NCBI GenBank assembly: GCA_034509495.1
Contig: CM067503.1
Coordinates: 18,438,816-18,502,815, forward strand
Length of the DNA: 64,000 bases
Direction of reading: 5' to 3'
Source of the DNA: Acestrorhynchus altus
Taxonomy: Eukaryota; Chordata; Actinopteri; Characiformes; Acestrorhynchidae
In this document: piece by piece, positions 1-13,145 of the stretch
Position numbering within the stretch: position 1 is the stretch's first letter
How the letters are laid out: each line of letters begins with the position of its first letter
The notes under the pieces: generated by a model
What the model was told of the DNA's origin: nothing
The model's input: the letters and a program-made list of their open reading frames with translations, nothing else
Databases searched by the model: none
Program-made: the position numbers and the translations under genes

Positions 1-567
1 TGATGTCACAAGGAAGAGGGACAAGGTCACACAGACTCCTGCGTTCCCAGCTTTGTGAATGGAGAGCAGTGCGCGATGAGAGGAGAGCAGAAGGACGGGA
101 TGGGACAAATTAACAGTAAAAATTCAAACAAACATCCAAGGAAGGAGCAAGAGACTGCAAGAGATCCCATGCGAAACTGCATTAACCTCTCTTCTCTCTC
201 TTTCTCTACATATCCAACTGTACCTTAACATCTCTCTTAAACCAGTTTTACCATATGAACCTCAGTCCTTTACAGCACAGCGTAGTTATCGACGACCCTT
301 CCCCTGTAGTATTTGCATAAAACTAGCAGGACTCATGAGCGTGTGCCAGAACTAGCCTGATTAATGACATATCTGTGACAGAGAGCAAACAATGACGCAA
401 ACAAAGAAGAAAACAAACCACAAAAAAACATGAGGAATTCACTTGAGGAAAACGATCCACCAACAGTCGGACAATTCCATGTAGAAACAGAGGAGTATTA
501 TAACAGTTGAGTATTAAATAAGAATATTAAAATAAGAGAAAAGGTAACCAACCAATAATGGCTTGAG
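1..567. other. Non-coding sequence, nothing recognised
   Basis: No open frame with coding character and no repeat that I recognise. If vps13b exons for the chorein domain lie further left, this is vps13b intron; that is inference. Confidence 0.4.
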
Positions 568-700
568 TAGGGGTGGGCAATATGACTATTTTATCGATTT
601 AGGACCATTTTGGTTATCCTGATGCACAATATACTTCTCATAGATGCATGATTAAATCATAAATCACTTCAAAAAGATAGGACAGATGACAGAAACCAAT
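568..700 (+). mobile_element. hAT-like MITE end (GGGTGGGCAATAT family)
   Basis: Begins with TAGGGGTGGGCAATATGACT, closely related to the termini of the elements at 33251-33629 and 55050-55515. Only one end is clear; the right border is a guess. This looks like a decayed or truncated copy of a non-autonomous DNA transposon. Confidence 0.4.
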
Positions 701-3700
701 TTTTTTGTAAACTTACCCTTTAACTTTGTGATGAAAAACTGAAATTTTTAAGGAATATTATTATTGTTTTGCCATGCAGTACAGCTCACAGCAGTACAGT
801 CTAGACTGTTACACACTGAGTGCAGGGGGAATGAGCAGTCTGCCACGTTACGCACATACGACCGATTCAGTAAGACACGGTTGTGAGGCAGACTACAATC
901 TCCTTCTCATTCTCTCTCTCCACCCAGTCTGCACGTCAAGCTTGTTGTGCATTTCTGCACTGCAGTTGTGCACACTTCAAACAAGCTCAGTAATTACTCA
1001 TAAGCAAGGCAGTACAAACCGCACACCAATCCACCACACACTCTCACCCCAAACACATGTCATAAAGCAGTCAGTTCAATCCCAACACTTGAGCCGTTAC
1101 TGAGCAGAGGGCTCAGTATCCATAGAGTTAGCATATTTGGAATCAGGTTTTATAAATGCTATTCAGTCTTTCGTTGCACAGTTTGGAGTCATGGGTATTT
1201 GTATTCAGGGTTAGCTCAATTTTATAGGGAGATAGGATTGGGTTGGTGGTAAGCTGCTACTCTAGCACTGCACTAAATGCTCAAACCTCTACTTGTACAC
1301 CCTAAAGACGTGAGGCAAGATCTGCTTTAGGACAGTCCCATCAAGTAGTCTGATTCAAAAAGTCTACATGATCTTCCAGATCTCCACCATGCCCTGCACT
1401 GTTCTTGTTTACTGCTATATCTTAATCACATTACAAAATGATAAAACAGCTACCTAAAATGCTGTCTTCTTATGCTTTAAGGACAAAGTGCTGAACAACT
1501 GATTAGAGGATCCCACTGCTTAAAAAATGTGCTCTCGCATGCAAATGGAGTCAAAGTCTATCAGTTTTATGGCTGGCATGACTAAGAAACTCCCAGATCC
1601 CTGCAATTCCATCAATCTGGCACCCAGTCATGGGGGTGGGCTAGGGAGCTCTGCTCGACAGACTCCCGTGAGGAGATGGCAGAGGGGGAAGGGGAAATGG
1701 GTGGATGATTACACAGCATTTTGCTGTGCCTCAAGAACTACAGGCTCTATAGGTACATTTGAGGAAACACTTGACCTGGCACCACCAATACTGCGCCAAA
1801 ACACTAGACTGGTGACAACACAGAATATCAATGCCATTGAATTCATTTGAGATATGCACACTAAATCCCCATGTCTGCTCTATAGCAAATCGAAAAAGGT
1901 TGCTGGGTCACCAGGGTCTCACCAATCAGTAGGTGCAAATGGACAATGTCCACCCCCTAATAATTTGATTCCTGGTCATGAATTTAGAATAGACAGACTG
2001 AAGAATCCCCCACCAATATGAAGATCAAATCTACATCGCTGTGGTGCACTATTCCACAGTGCAGCAATACTTGTACAAACCGAGTTCATAGAGAGCATTA
2101 GGGCAGCAGGACAGAGAGGACGTGATGGGACTGCCCATCTCCAGGCTCTCACATACACAAATCTGTAAGTGCAGGTGGAGGCTTAAGGGCATCTTCATAC
2201 TTCATTCATCGTATCTTTTTTTTCCTGTGCTCTGAGAGTATGGAGGGTTTGGACAAATATGAAAGAGGGTTTCAAGCACAGGAACAAATTGGTGGCCTGA
2301 GGTTCATGTCAAGTGGACACTAGTTCAGTCTGTTGCAAGTGTGGAAGCTATTTGCTCCTGGTGCCATGTGTGGGGTTGCGCGATTAGTTAATTTTGTCAT
2401 GTGATTGCTTCAACTCATCTCCTGCACCTTCTCTTTCAAGAATGGCTCCTTGCTTGCAGGTGTTCCAAGATGCTGAAACGCCACGACTCCAGGAAATACT
2501 GTTCCTCAGGCTTGAGTGTTTGTACCAAAGTAAAATAATGAAAAGTAAAGAGCAGATAACCCCAGGCCATCCTATTTTGCAAAAATGTGTCTGACAGTGA
2601 CATTTGCAACTGTGCACACTGAAATCTTTTTCACGTACTGGTTCTGAGGAAGTCCTGATGCTTCAGTTTTCAAACCTTTCTGAGATTGAGAGGTTTGTGA
2701 GGGGTGTCGGCGTGTAAAGTGTGTGTGCTTTACACACTGACCTTCGGAGGCTCTGCTGTCAAGCCCTCATTTACTTGCTTATCTACTCATTCCTTTTACT
2801 CCCCTTTTTTGACCCCACTCTCCTGCTGTCCTTTTCCTCTTCCTTATCTTCATCTTGAAATCTCTCCATCTGACACCCCTCTTCTAATTCTCTTACTCCT
2901 AATCTCCTCCAATCCAAACATCAGTCCTTCTACATTCTGCCAAGGTGAGTATTTGACTTGAGTGCTGTTGTAATGATGTCGAGCCACTTCCATACACCAG
3001 GCATGGGTCTCCCACCATCTGTGTGTTGTTACAAGGCTTATATATGCAGTTAGGCTCTGCTTTCCATCCAGTGTGCTGTCTGATAACCAGCAGCGAAGAG
3101 GTATGTACACAGGTCAGGAGGAGACCAGGCAGTTGCTTCTGTAGCTGAGGGTCTGGGCTATACTGTGGCAATAACCTTGCATACTCTGTAGAAGGTCCTC
3201 TCTCCATGCTGGCTGTGTTTGTGTGTTTAAGGAGGTTCCTCTCTGCCCTGGTGGTGTGTCTGTGTTTGTGTGTGTGCGCGCATGTAGGGGGGTTGTCCTG
3301 GGGTCCCTCTATCACTCCCAAAAACGAACTGCATTCCCAGCCCACCTGCATTAAGGGGGGCATCAGGTCACCAGAAAGAAAGAGACTGGCAGGGAAGACC
3401 ACTAAATCACCTACCTCTCCTTCACCTCACACAGACACAGAGAGAGAGAGAGCTTTAGTGGACTCATTCATCAGTGGGGGAGTGTATTAAACAGAGCAGA
3501 TCCACCACTCTCGACTGCTCTGTTCTGCAGAAAACAAACAAACCAAGCGCTTTAAGGGCAACTGCCTCTCTCTGCTTGCTCTCACACTCATCTATCTTGT
3601 TGGATTTCTCCATCTTTCTCCCCTGTCATCATCCTGCCCCCCACCAACTCTCCCTAGGAGGCAGTGTTTCACTCTTGTGGGAAGCTGGTGGGGTACTCTG

Positions 3701-5984
3701 TTGCCCATTAGGGTGTCTGGATGCCCAGGGCAAAACAGAGCTCTACAGCCCCAAATAGCTACCGGCTGCCTTCTGCAAAAAACCAGCTGCACCCATTACA
3801 TACCACACACAGAGACACACACACGCACCCAGAACTGCTGCTAATGCTACCGATTTACACACAGGAAGGAAAGGAATCAATGTTCTCTCTCTTCTCATTC
3901 TTGGTTTCCAAACAGCTTCCATTTAAATCCGACCAGAATCCAAATGGACCTTTTTGAAGTGGACGTTCTTGCTTAAACACAGCCCTTTCTGTCATATCCT
4001 ACAAAATAAAAGCTCTTGTGTCTCTGTGATCTTTGATCGAAGTCTAGTGTCTTTAACCCAGCTTCTGTTTCAAGGCACAGTTGAACACAATGTTAAGGCA
4101 GAAAAATGTGATCTGATTTATGCTGACTTTAAGAAGAGGCTGTAATTCATTACTGCTGGTCATGTGTCTGAAACCGAGCTCTTTACCTTTCTGCAGAGCG
4201 TCTATGAAGTTCAGGCAGGCTTACGGTGTGAGAGGCAGCAGCAGACATAAGTGCAGAAAGATTATTCTACTTGAGGATAAAACACATAGTCCCCTCCAAC
4301 CCACCTCAAACCCAGATCAAACTGCTTTACTGAACACACTGCCATAACAGAACTACAGATTACCATTTGGCCCAGCTCCAGTGTTACTGCAGACGTCTGG
4401 GCAAGAAGACGAGGCAGGACAATCCTCTATTTGTCAGCAAATGGTAAGCAATTCCACAACCATCTGTAGACAATGTGTTAAACTGAGCCTTTAATGATGC
4501 TGTTGGACGTATGGAAGAGTGAGTGGGAGGGTGAGAAGATGTACAGTTGGATGAATGAGGAGGTGGATGGACTGGTGAATGAGTGAACAGGTGGGATGGA
4601 TGTGTTGACATTACTTCCAGGTCTGATGGGACACCAGGATAAATCTCAGACCTGAATACACTACAACTAGGATATTGTAACTGGCACGGTTTTGTTTTCC
4701 CCTTCCTCACTCTCCATCTTTTCATGACTACCACAGAGTCCCATTCAACATTTTGGAGAATTCCATGGCGGACGAGTGTCACATACCATCTCAGTGTGGC
4801 TCAAGCTCCCGCGTTCCTCTAGAGTGATTCTACTAATTACACGCCTCTTATTTCTAGAGAACTGTGAGAAATCGTTCTCTAACTCCCAATCCTCACCCCA
4901 GTCACCCCCCCCGAAACCCCCACTGCAGCTCTGTAATTAGCTTAATTAATTACAGCTTTACCCACTGTTCCAGTGCTAATCCCATCCCGCTATCAAAGTT
5001 ATTCCCACTAAAGACCTTCTCTTTTGTCAGCGCATTAACCACCACCACACCCCTTTTAACCCACCCCCTTCAAAACACCCTCCTGAATCTGAGAAAGGTG
5101 CTCAGGAGGTTTAAGGGCTCCGTCCTGTTGAAGAGTCAGTGGAGATTCACTACTTTGCTCAACACTGGGAGGAGGGAATGAAAGATTATGGGAAAGCCTA
5201 GATGTGACTGGGCAGCAGACAGGCTCCCATCCCTCCCACACCGCCTCATGTTTTGATATCTTCACTCAACCACGGAGACACAAATTTGTTCTGCTTCTAG
5301 CACAGAAAACCTGCAGGGCTTTTTGAGTGGATCTTAACTGCGGTTATCAGTTATGGTGAATCAGTAACTCAGAACAGTAATGTGGAACTACAACAAACTG
5401 ATGATGCTGAAAACACAAAAATCAAGACTGGAGGACTATGGAAGGACTGCTTATATCTAAATCTAAAAATCTACTTTTTCCAAGACTTTCCGAGTCTCAA
5501 TGTTTCTTCTTCTCTGAAAGGGTATTAGTTTTGCATGTTTAAAAGAACCTTAATGTTATGTTTGTTCCTCCATAAACCATCGTAAAACACACCAGACACC
5601 CGAAAAATTGAGTTCATATATAGTTGTGTTTGGACATTTATATACACACACATCATGGACATAAAATGGCTTGGCAATATTGAGCTTCCAGTGATTTCTT
5701 TAAGCTGTTCTTTTTTCTGGGGCAGTGTACATGTATTATTAACAGAAAACTTTATTAAAAAGCATTCAAAACATCCATTCAGATTATTCACCTGTTAGAC
5801 CCCACACTTCAGTTCTTCACTCATATCTACATCACTGTTATAATTAACATCAGTGTCACTGACCCTAAAATAGAACTATGCACTAGGATTAACAGCTGAA
5901 TAATTAACCTTTGGATCAAGGGATTTATTCAACAATTAATAATTCAATAATCAATGCAGAAAGGTCCAAAATGTGAAAACTTGC
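701..5984. other. Non-coding stretch without recognisable genes
   Basis: Open frames occur on both strands, the longest being 167 codons on - at 2899-3402, 132 codons on - at 4384-4782 and 109 codons on + at 774-1103. They are rich in His, Ser, Pro and Cys from simple-sequence DNA, show no family motif and lack paired splice signals. I read the stretch as intergenic or intronic. A TAATTA-rich block near 4826-5040 is listed separately. Confidence 0.5.
4826..5040. promoter_or_regulatory. Candidate conserved non-coding element
   Basis: The block contains several homeodomain-type core sites in a short distance: ACTAATTACACG near 4831, then TAATTAGCTTAATTAATTAC at 4934-4953. It is free of simple repeats, unlike its surroundings. 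Regulatory function is inferred only from site clustering; no conservation could be checked. Confidence 0.2.
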
Positions 5985-6520
5985 CAAGGCCAAGACCTCT
6001 TAATATCACGCTGGTGATCATGATTGACTACACCTGGTAGCGTCTCACTGTCCATGTAAAAAACACATTACAATGGGAAATTTCAATAAGCTCAGTGCAG
6101 ATCATAGAAGAACAATTATAGATTTACTCCTGGAATCACTTCTAAACCACTGCAGATTCCAAGATAATCAGTTCAAACAACTGTATAAATACAATGGATT
6201 GATAATCACTTCCAACCTCAGCTGAGAGGAAGCTGTTTTGCCAGGAAACGGAAGATGATGGAAGTTTTATAGTTACAGTTTAATTTCATCATGGTCTGAA
6301 ATGCTGCCATTAAAGGAAGTAGATCAGTAATTTCAAGTTGCAGAGAAACTATTCTGCAGGAAAGTTTTATGGCCAGAAAAGAGAAGTTGTGTTCACAGCA
6401 AAACACTATTCCAACTGTTAAGTATGGTGGTGGGTGCATTATGCTCCATGTTTTTGCTACCGGTGGAAGTGGAACAATGCAAAAAGTGAATCGAAAATGA
6501 TTAAGATTAGCATAACCCCA
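5985..6520 (+). mobile_element. Degenerate Tc1/mariner-like remnant
   Basis: Conceptual translation on + around 6395-6450 gives a broken version of the Tc1 transposase block T-I-P-T-V-K-Y-G-G-G (seen at 6408-6445). The upstream part resembles the N-terminal region of fish Tc1 elements. Stops and frameshifts are frequent and no terminal repeats were found, so this is an old dead copy. Confidence 0.55.
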
Positions 6521-7611
6521 AGACCCCCAACAACCCCCACATCAAAGGTGGATATGGAATGCATAAATCATGCTAGTAATAATGTTTTGCAATGATCTGG
6601 CCACACCTGATAAGCTTTTTAATAACTATTGTGTTCCTTTAATGCATACCCTATATCAGAACACAGATCTTAAAACTAGGAATTTACAGTCATTCTAATT
6701 TATTGCTTTGCAATATACGAGTTTAAATTATATATTTCTGTATGATTTATTAGGTGAAAAATACATATATGCAACCATATGAGTAATGGGAATATAAGTA
6801 TCTGAGGAATGGGAATAAATGTGTTCATTCCAGACATCTGATTACTAAAACACTGAGATTCTTCAGGGCCAATCACTCTGATCATGTTTAGGTGTTTGAT
6901 TTGACTCTCTGGTATGCAGCAACCTTTGATCCAAGGACAGCACTCAATTAGATAAGCTAACCGACCTCCACCGCCTCAATGCCTGGTTGAAGGCTAAAGA
7001 GGTTTTACCCTAACCTATCCACCACACACACACACACACACTTCAAACTACTTTCAAATCTACTCACTACATACAGAGTTTACAGAGCAGCAGCACTTAG
7101 CTCCATATGCTCTCTTCAGACTGAAAGAAAGAACATCTGCAGTGAAAAAACACTTTCCTTTTTTGTAGAAGGATGAAAAAGAAGAATAAAAGTCACAGCT
7201 GGCACAGCGAAAGAGGAAAAAAAAGCTAATGCTGCACAAATGACTTTCATCCACATTTTTCATTTACAATCAGTCACAGTAATGAGGCAGCAGTCAACAA
7301 GCTCTTCAGAAAGGTAGCTCGAGCTCTTGAACGGACTTACATAAGGCCTTCATTGAGTGCCTTTCTGACAAACATTAAAAATGAATTGCACCTTGGTGGG
7401 AAATGAATCCAGTGCCCTGGGAATAGCATTACACCCAGTAGCTGACAAGCAAGATCAAAATTTTCCAGCTGCGCAGTGGCCAGTCCAGTGGGCCCTATAG
7501 AATGAGAGAGAAGGGACTTCATTTTCCCAGGGCTTTAAAATAAGCTCACTCTGGATACCATGGAGGGGGAATTAATCTCGAGAGCGGAGAGAGAGAGAGA
7601 GAGAGAGAGAA

Positions 7612-7667
<56 letters not shown>

Positions 7668-8469
7668 AGTTAGTTTAGCATTATGTCCATAAATAACTAA
7701 ACTACTGAAGATTTAAAAAGCCTGTGGTTGCATTAGATTGACCTTCATAGTTCATTCTAACAACATCAATGAATGAAGCATTCAACCTCCTTCAAAATAT
7801 CAAACTTTAAATCAACATAATCAGAGATCGCCCCCCCTTTCATGATGTTAATTAAAGTTCATTTAAAGGCAGTATTTTTCCCCCTCCCATTTGGAGGCTA
7901 TGAGCTGTGAAAGCAGCAATTATCTCAAACTCTCCCTGCTCTGCTCATACTCAGCCTGAGACAAGTTCCAGCACTGACCCAGAAGGACCCCTGTTCACAC
8001 TCTTAAGTTTGGACATGGGGTCCCCATGATGACTAGCGACACTGATCTCCAGCATGCTAGGAGCATGACTGTTGCAGCGGCTGAGCCTGGCCTAGCTTGG
8101 CCGCACTCTTCTCAGCTTAAGTTTTCTGAGAGTGTTCTAAGTAGTCCTGCACATTCACACCTAACTAATTCAACTAATGGGCCATTGTTTGGATTGAAGA
8201 ATCCCGTTCCCACTGGCTTCTCATAAATGTTGCTTGACGTGCTTAATGTCAGCCATGACCCATTACACCCCTTCTCCCCCTGACTCTCTTCCCTTCAGCT
8301 TCAAGGAGATGAACTCATTCCCAACTACTAGTCTTTGGTTGATGGAGACCAAATGTGCTACATGTGCACAAACAAGAGGATTTATTCCTGCCACTAGATA
8401 TAGCAAAGTAAATCAAGTACTTACATTTGAAATTACAATTCAGTTATATTACAAATTATACAAATTATA
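6521..8469. other. Non-coding stretch
   Basis: No gene recognised. It holds a short CA run near 7022-7041, the GA microsatellite listed next, and a low-repeat block at about 7820-7990 containing GTTAATTAAAG that could be a conserved element. Open frames of 60-73 codons are not convincing. Confidence 0.45.
7587..7662. repeat. (GA)n microsatellite
   Basis: About 37 GA units, interrupted once by AAGGG near 7611. Confidence 0.95.
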
Positions 8470-9180
8470 ATTACATCCATGAATACTATCTAGTATTCGT
8501 ATTACCTAATATGGATATTTCAGTATCTACTATGGACTATCCAGTGTCTACTATCTAGTATCCACTATTAAGAAGGTGCCACAAAGTATTCAGTATCCAA
8601 TACTGATTACAGAATTTATTGTAAATTATTCAGTATCTGCTATGAATTACTCACCATCCATTATTAATGACCTACTATGATCTATTAACTATTAAGTAAA
8701 TACAAATTATTTAGTAAATATGTAATAGTAATTATACTCATTTGACCCACTGTATTTTGCACACAAGGGAATTACACCTCCGCATTTTAGCCATCCACAC
8801 ACAGCGATACACACATACACGCTAGTGATTTTCACACCAGGGGGCAGTGAGCACACATGCCCAGAGCAGTGGGCAGCCCCATCCTCAGTGCCCGGAGAGC
8901 AGCTGGGGAGTTCATTGCCTTGCTCAAGGGCACTTCAATCATGTCCTGTCAGTTCAGGGATTTGAACCGGCAACCTTGCAGTCAGGCCACGGCTGCTCCA
9001 ACGGCTGCTTATTTAGCATCTAATATGAATTATGCAGTACCTGTTATGAATTATTCAGTACTTACTATAACAAATACATGTAAATTAGTCAGGTCAATTT
9101 TATTTATGATATACACTACTACTAAAACTTTCCACAGTTATTCTTAATTACCCCAGATCCTCAGCATCCAGTATGAATTA
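8470..9180. repeat. Degenerate tandem repeat, ATTCAGTATCTACTATGA type
   Basis: Variants of 'attcagtatctactatga' recur many times at 8480-8720 and again at 9010-9180. The array is split by the unrelated repeat at 8821-9010, so that piece probably inserted into it. The same family appears on the opposite strand at 46060-46270. Confidence 0.6.
8821..9010 (+). repeat. Interspersed fish repeat (GGGGGCAGTGAGCACAC family)
   Basis: Sequence such as GGGGGCAGTGAGCACACATG, 'cttgctcaagggcacttc' and 'gaaccggcaacctt' matches a very common teleost interspersed repeat that I recall but cannot name with certainty. The 96-codon open frame across it (8857-9147) is not a gene. Confidence 0.55.
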
Positions 9181-10940
9181 GTTAGTTTGAATCTAGTTAA
9201 ACTAGCAACTAGGAATCTTATAAAAAAAACACTTTGCTCACAGATTTACCAAATTTCAGAATAGAATTCCTGAGAGCAGATCACACCAATACATGCATAA
9301 ATAAATAATAAAGGATACTCAGATTTTCTTTATATATTGGACATTTGTGAAATTTGATGAATAACAAATATAACTGTCAATCTAAAAAAAATCAAAATAA
9401 AGTCTTACAAATGATTGCATTTATTTCTTAGCTTGAAATATTTAGCTGAAAATGCAGGTAAACGTTTTATTAAAAACATGGTCAAATTCATACAAATATC
9501 TAAAGACTAGGGTCTCTTGAAAATAATATCGGGTATATGTGACTCCTATAAAGTCTTTGTAGATTGAGCTGACACCAAACATCCCTCAAAATTGCTTGAG
9601 GAGAAGGTAACACTTTAACTATAGAGTTTTTTTGTCCAAAGAAAAGAATGTATGTTTAAATATATACATTTTCTGGTATCATTTTTGTTACTGTGAAGTG
9701 AAAACATTTAGCAGTACTAGTACAGACCCTAATACAGACCCAGTACTAGTACAGTACTAGTACAGACCAACCCTGTGATAAATAACCCAGATCTCTAACC
9801 CCTCGAGCCACCACTACCCTGCAAAACTCAAAACATGGAAAATGGGATGGAAAATCTGGATGTAGCATTCCACAAGTGTTCTGCTTAGCTCCTACAGCAG
9901 AAAGAATCAGTCGATCAGACGCTTGGAAAAACATCTGTAACCCTCTAAACATGCTACAAAGCTATGACACTCCGATCCTCCAGGGCTGAACGCCAAGAAA
10001 AAGGTCACCCACACACAGTTGTTTACATAAGTGCACAAAGGTTAACAGTGTTTGGCTGTATCTGCAGGCTCAAACAACTTCTTGCCTTCTGACATTAGTT
10101 CCTGCCCAGTGAACAGGACTTATTTCGGCAGAGAGGAAGGTAGGGCAGGTGTACAGCTACAACTTGGATGGTGGTGTCTAAACATGCTCACAGTGCCAAG
10201 AGCCAAACATAATGAACACAAAGAACGAAGAAACAAACAGAACCTTTGATTTGACAGCTAGCTGCAGTCAAAGCCAGGTTGTGTAGCTCACAATTTGAGA
10301 GGGCAATTGTTTATATAGCTAAAGGCTGGTTTGATGGATGAAACGACGTCTGAGAGAATTTTTGAGTGAGACATGAGCTTCACACCATACTACACATACC
10401 CCCAATGATACAACCTACACACACACATCCTGCCCCAACGTCCACACGTGCAGAGATAGGATTTCAGGCCAGGGTGGCTGGGTGGGTGGGTGGGTGGAGG
10501 GTGAGTGTGGGCTGTTGGGGTCTCACTGGAGATGAAGGGGCTGGTGTGGAGCACCAACAGCCTGGAGCACTTCAAAGAGGACCAGAGTTCCTGCTCCACC
10601 TGCTCCCATTAGTCTTCAGACTGCTATTCGGGCCCACCTGGACCAAATATCCATATCCATTCCCCATCTCTCAGCACCCATACCCACAAGTGCACACATA
10701 CCTACATACATATACTCAGTCACATCAACACACACATACATGAAGGCCCAGTCATGCGCCTACAAAGTACAAGATGACTCACCTCTCAAACAGCCCCACA
10801 AAAGTAAATCTTTCTTTGTTTCCTTTTTGTGCAAGCTGAACTCTGGAAGATGTCCAGAGGCTGAGCGAGTAAATAAACAAATATGTCATCCAGCACAAAC
10901 GAGCCCAGTGCTGGTCTCTACAGCGTTCCAGGAGCACCAA
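9181..10940. other. Non-coding stretch
   Basis: No gene recognised. There is a short tandem of 'cagtactagtacagacc' near 9711-9770 and a GGGT run near 10479-10498. A 125-codon + frame at 10366-10743 runs through simple sequence and is rejected. Confidence 0.45.
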
Positions 10941-11560
10941 CTCAGGTAGACAGGACGAGAGACATTTAATTAAACTGTCATTTCAAAGGAAGTGCTGCTG
11001 ATGCTTTTACTCAAAACACTCTACTTGGCAGAACTCAGCATTCAGTGTGAACACAGAGGGGGAGAACAAGAATGTTTCAGTGTCTATCTGTTGTTTTCAA
11101 GCCTGCCTTCACTCTTCCTTCTTCTCCCGCTCTCCATCTTTCTCAAACATACAAACCTCTTCCTGTGAAGCCAATAATCTATGCATTAAAAGCAGCTTAG
11201 GCATGAAACATGTTTAGTATTACAGCATTCTGCAGTCCCGGCACATTACTCCTTTGTTGCTTTCATAATCTTCCTCAATCACGTTAAATGATGATTAATG
11301 GGCTTTTCTGTTGGTGACTTCGCAGTTCTGGCTGAGCTCTGCTGAACAGATCAAACTGCAGCTTTATGTGGGACATCTTTAACATTTGCAGTGTTCTGCA
11401 CACATTTGATTAAATGTAGCAGTTCTGAGAAAAGCATAAATCACTTCCTTGCAGCTGTTGCTGCTGAGCCTGGAGAAGCATATGCTCTCTTGTGTTCTCC
11501 CCTTCCCCCTATTTCTTTTTCTACAATTATAAAGCCCACCCTAGGACACCCCTACATCCT
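10941..11560. promoter_or_regulatory. Candidate conserved non-coding block
   Basis: About 600 bases nearly free of simple repeats, with AT-rich factor-like cores (TTTAATTAAACTG at 10966, GATGATTAATGGG near 11290, TTTGATTAAATG near 11406). The texture resembles vertebrate conserved non-coding elements. Function is inferred, not shown. Confidence 0.25.
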
Positions 11561-11696
11561 TTGGGGACAGCCCAGAGAACACCTGCAGGGTAAGCAGGTT
11601 CATACTATCCAAAATGCTAAGATTTCAACCACACAGTATTAGCATCCCAATATTTTCATATATACCAAGTGTTATTATGGTGCTGCATATCACATC

Positions 11697-11699
<3 letters not shown>

Positions 11700-11766
<67 letters not shown>
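11700..11766. repeat. (AT)n microsatellite
   Basis: Near-perfect AT run of about 65 bases. Confidence 0.95.
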
Positions 11767-11898
11767 TGAGTGTTTGACAAATCCTAAGTTAAAATCCTGT
11801 CAAATCCAGTCTGACAATAGGAAAGCTCAACAATATGTATTGATCTTAAAAAGGGACTAAAATCTTACTTAGAATATAAAATGCTCTGTAACCAGTTA

Positions 11899-12418
11899 CA
11901 AGGGTTGGACAATGAAACTGAAACTGGTTTTCAATACAATAATTTATTAGTATGGTGTACTAGGGCCAAATTTTGCGGCCAATACAGCGTCAATTCGTCT
12001 TGGGAATGACATTTTTTGGATACAATCCGAGTTAGCACCAGTACATCCCTTTCAGACAGCTTCCTCTTGCGTCCACAGTTAATCCTGTTGGATGTGGTTG
12101 GTCCTTCTTGGTGGTGCTGACATTACCCTGGATATTGTGGCTCTTGATACATCACAAAGACTTGCTGTCTTGGTCACAGATGCGCCAGCAAGACGTGCAC
12201 CAACAATTTGTCCTCTTTTGAACTCTGGTATGTCACCCATAATGTTGTGTGCATTGCAATATTTTGAGCAAAACTGTGCTCTTACCTGCTAATTGAACCT
12301 TCACACTCTGCTCTTACTGGTGCAATTAATGAAGATTGGCCACCAGGCTGCTCCAATTTAGCCATGAAACCTCCCACACTAAAATTACAGGTGTTTCAGT
12401 TTCATTGTCCAAGCCCTG
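11899..12418 (-). mobile_element. Non-autonomous Tc1/mariner-like element
   Basis: Both ends carry the inverted repeat TTGGACAATGAAACTGAAAC and both are flanked by TA (11897-11898 and 12419-12420), the Tc1/mariner target duplication. The - strand encodes a recognisable N-terminal helix-turn-helix of a transposase (frame around 12245-12090, including G-D-I-P-E-F-K-R-G-Q-I-V-G) but the catalytic part is deleted, leaving 520 bases. It must have been mobilised in trans or died after the deletion. Confidence 0.7.
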
Positions 12419-12779
12419 TAATTCATGACTAAGCTGTCATGGCTTTACATATTTCATTTTCTTACTATATTAATGAAACAAGTGACACTACAGTAAACTG
12501 CACACAGAGAGTGGTTGATCCAATTAGTTTGCATCCATTCATAATTCATAATTCCTTTTATTCATCATGTCAGAAAAGATCACACATGAGCAGACACCAC
12601 ATGCAAAGCCAAATAGAAAAAGAAACCAAAAACAAAACAAAACCCTTATGGTAGGAATCCATCTAAAGTAGTTGTGTGATCTGAAGAACTGTGAGACTGA
12701 TATGTCGTATTGTAAAGAGTTAATGCTGAGTATGAAATTACCATCTGCCCCGATGGTACATAAAAAGTGGTTTTTCAAA

Positions 12780-13130
12780 GATGTGCTGCTCGAATCCTTC
12801 TGTGATAAATCCAGCTCCTTTAATTGTGTTTAATTTATTAGTGTGTTCCAACCCCCAGCTCGTTAAAGCCAAACAGATTGGTCTGGGTCTACAGGAGTTG
12901 GGAAGTGCACAACTCCCATTTTCTAAGTAAATTGGAATTTCTTTTTAATTCACTGGTAAACAATTAGATCCAAACCAGATGGAGGTGGCAGAATTCAAAG
13001 GCAGCCCATTTTCATTAAGAGACTTTGTGAGCGAGAGATTAGAACACGTGTTAAGAAACACTGAAGGAGTCTGGGAATTATTTAAATGTCATTTCAAGGT
13101 AATTAAACTTAACAATTTGAATAGCACTTT
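12780..13130. promoter_or_regulatory. Candidate conserved non-coding block
   Basis: Complex AT-rich sequence with repeated homeodomain-like cores (TTTAATTGTG, TTTAATTTATTAG, TTTTTAATTCAC, GGTAATTAAAC) and no simple repeats. The + strand is open for 100 codons from 12979 but the tail is a GA repeat, so coding is unlikely. Regulatory role is inferred. Confidence 0.25.
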
Positions 13131-13145
13131 GAGGTTGTGTTCAGG

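Noticed and set aside
2899..3402. 167-codon - strand frame
   Set aside because: Composition skewed by simple sequence, no motif, no phase-consistent splice neighbours; probably chance.
4384..4782. 132-codon - strand frame
   Set aside because: His/Ser/Pro-rich segment comes from a GATG-type degenerate repeat.
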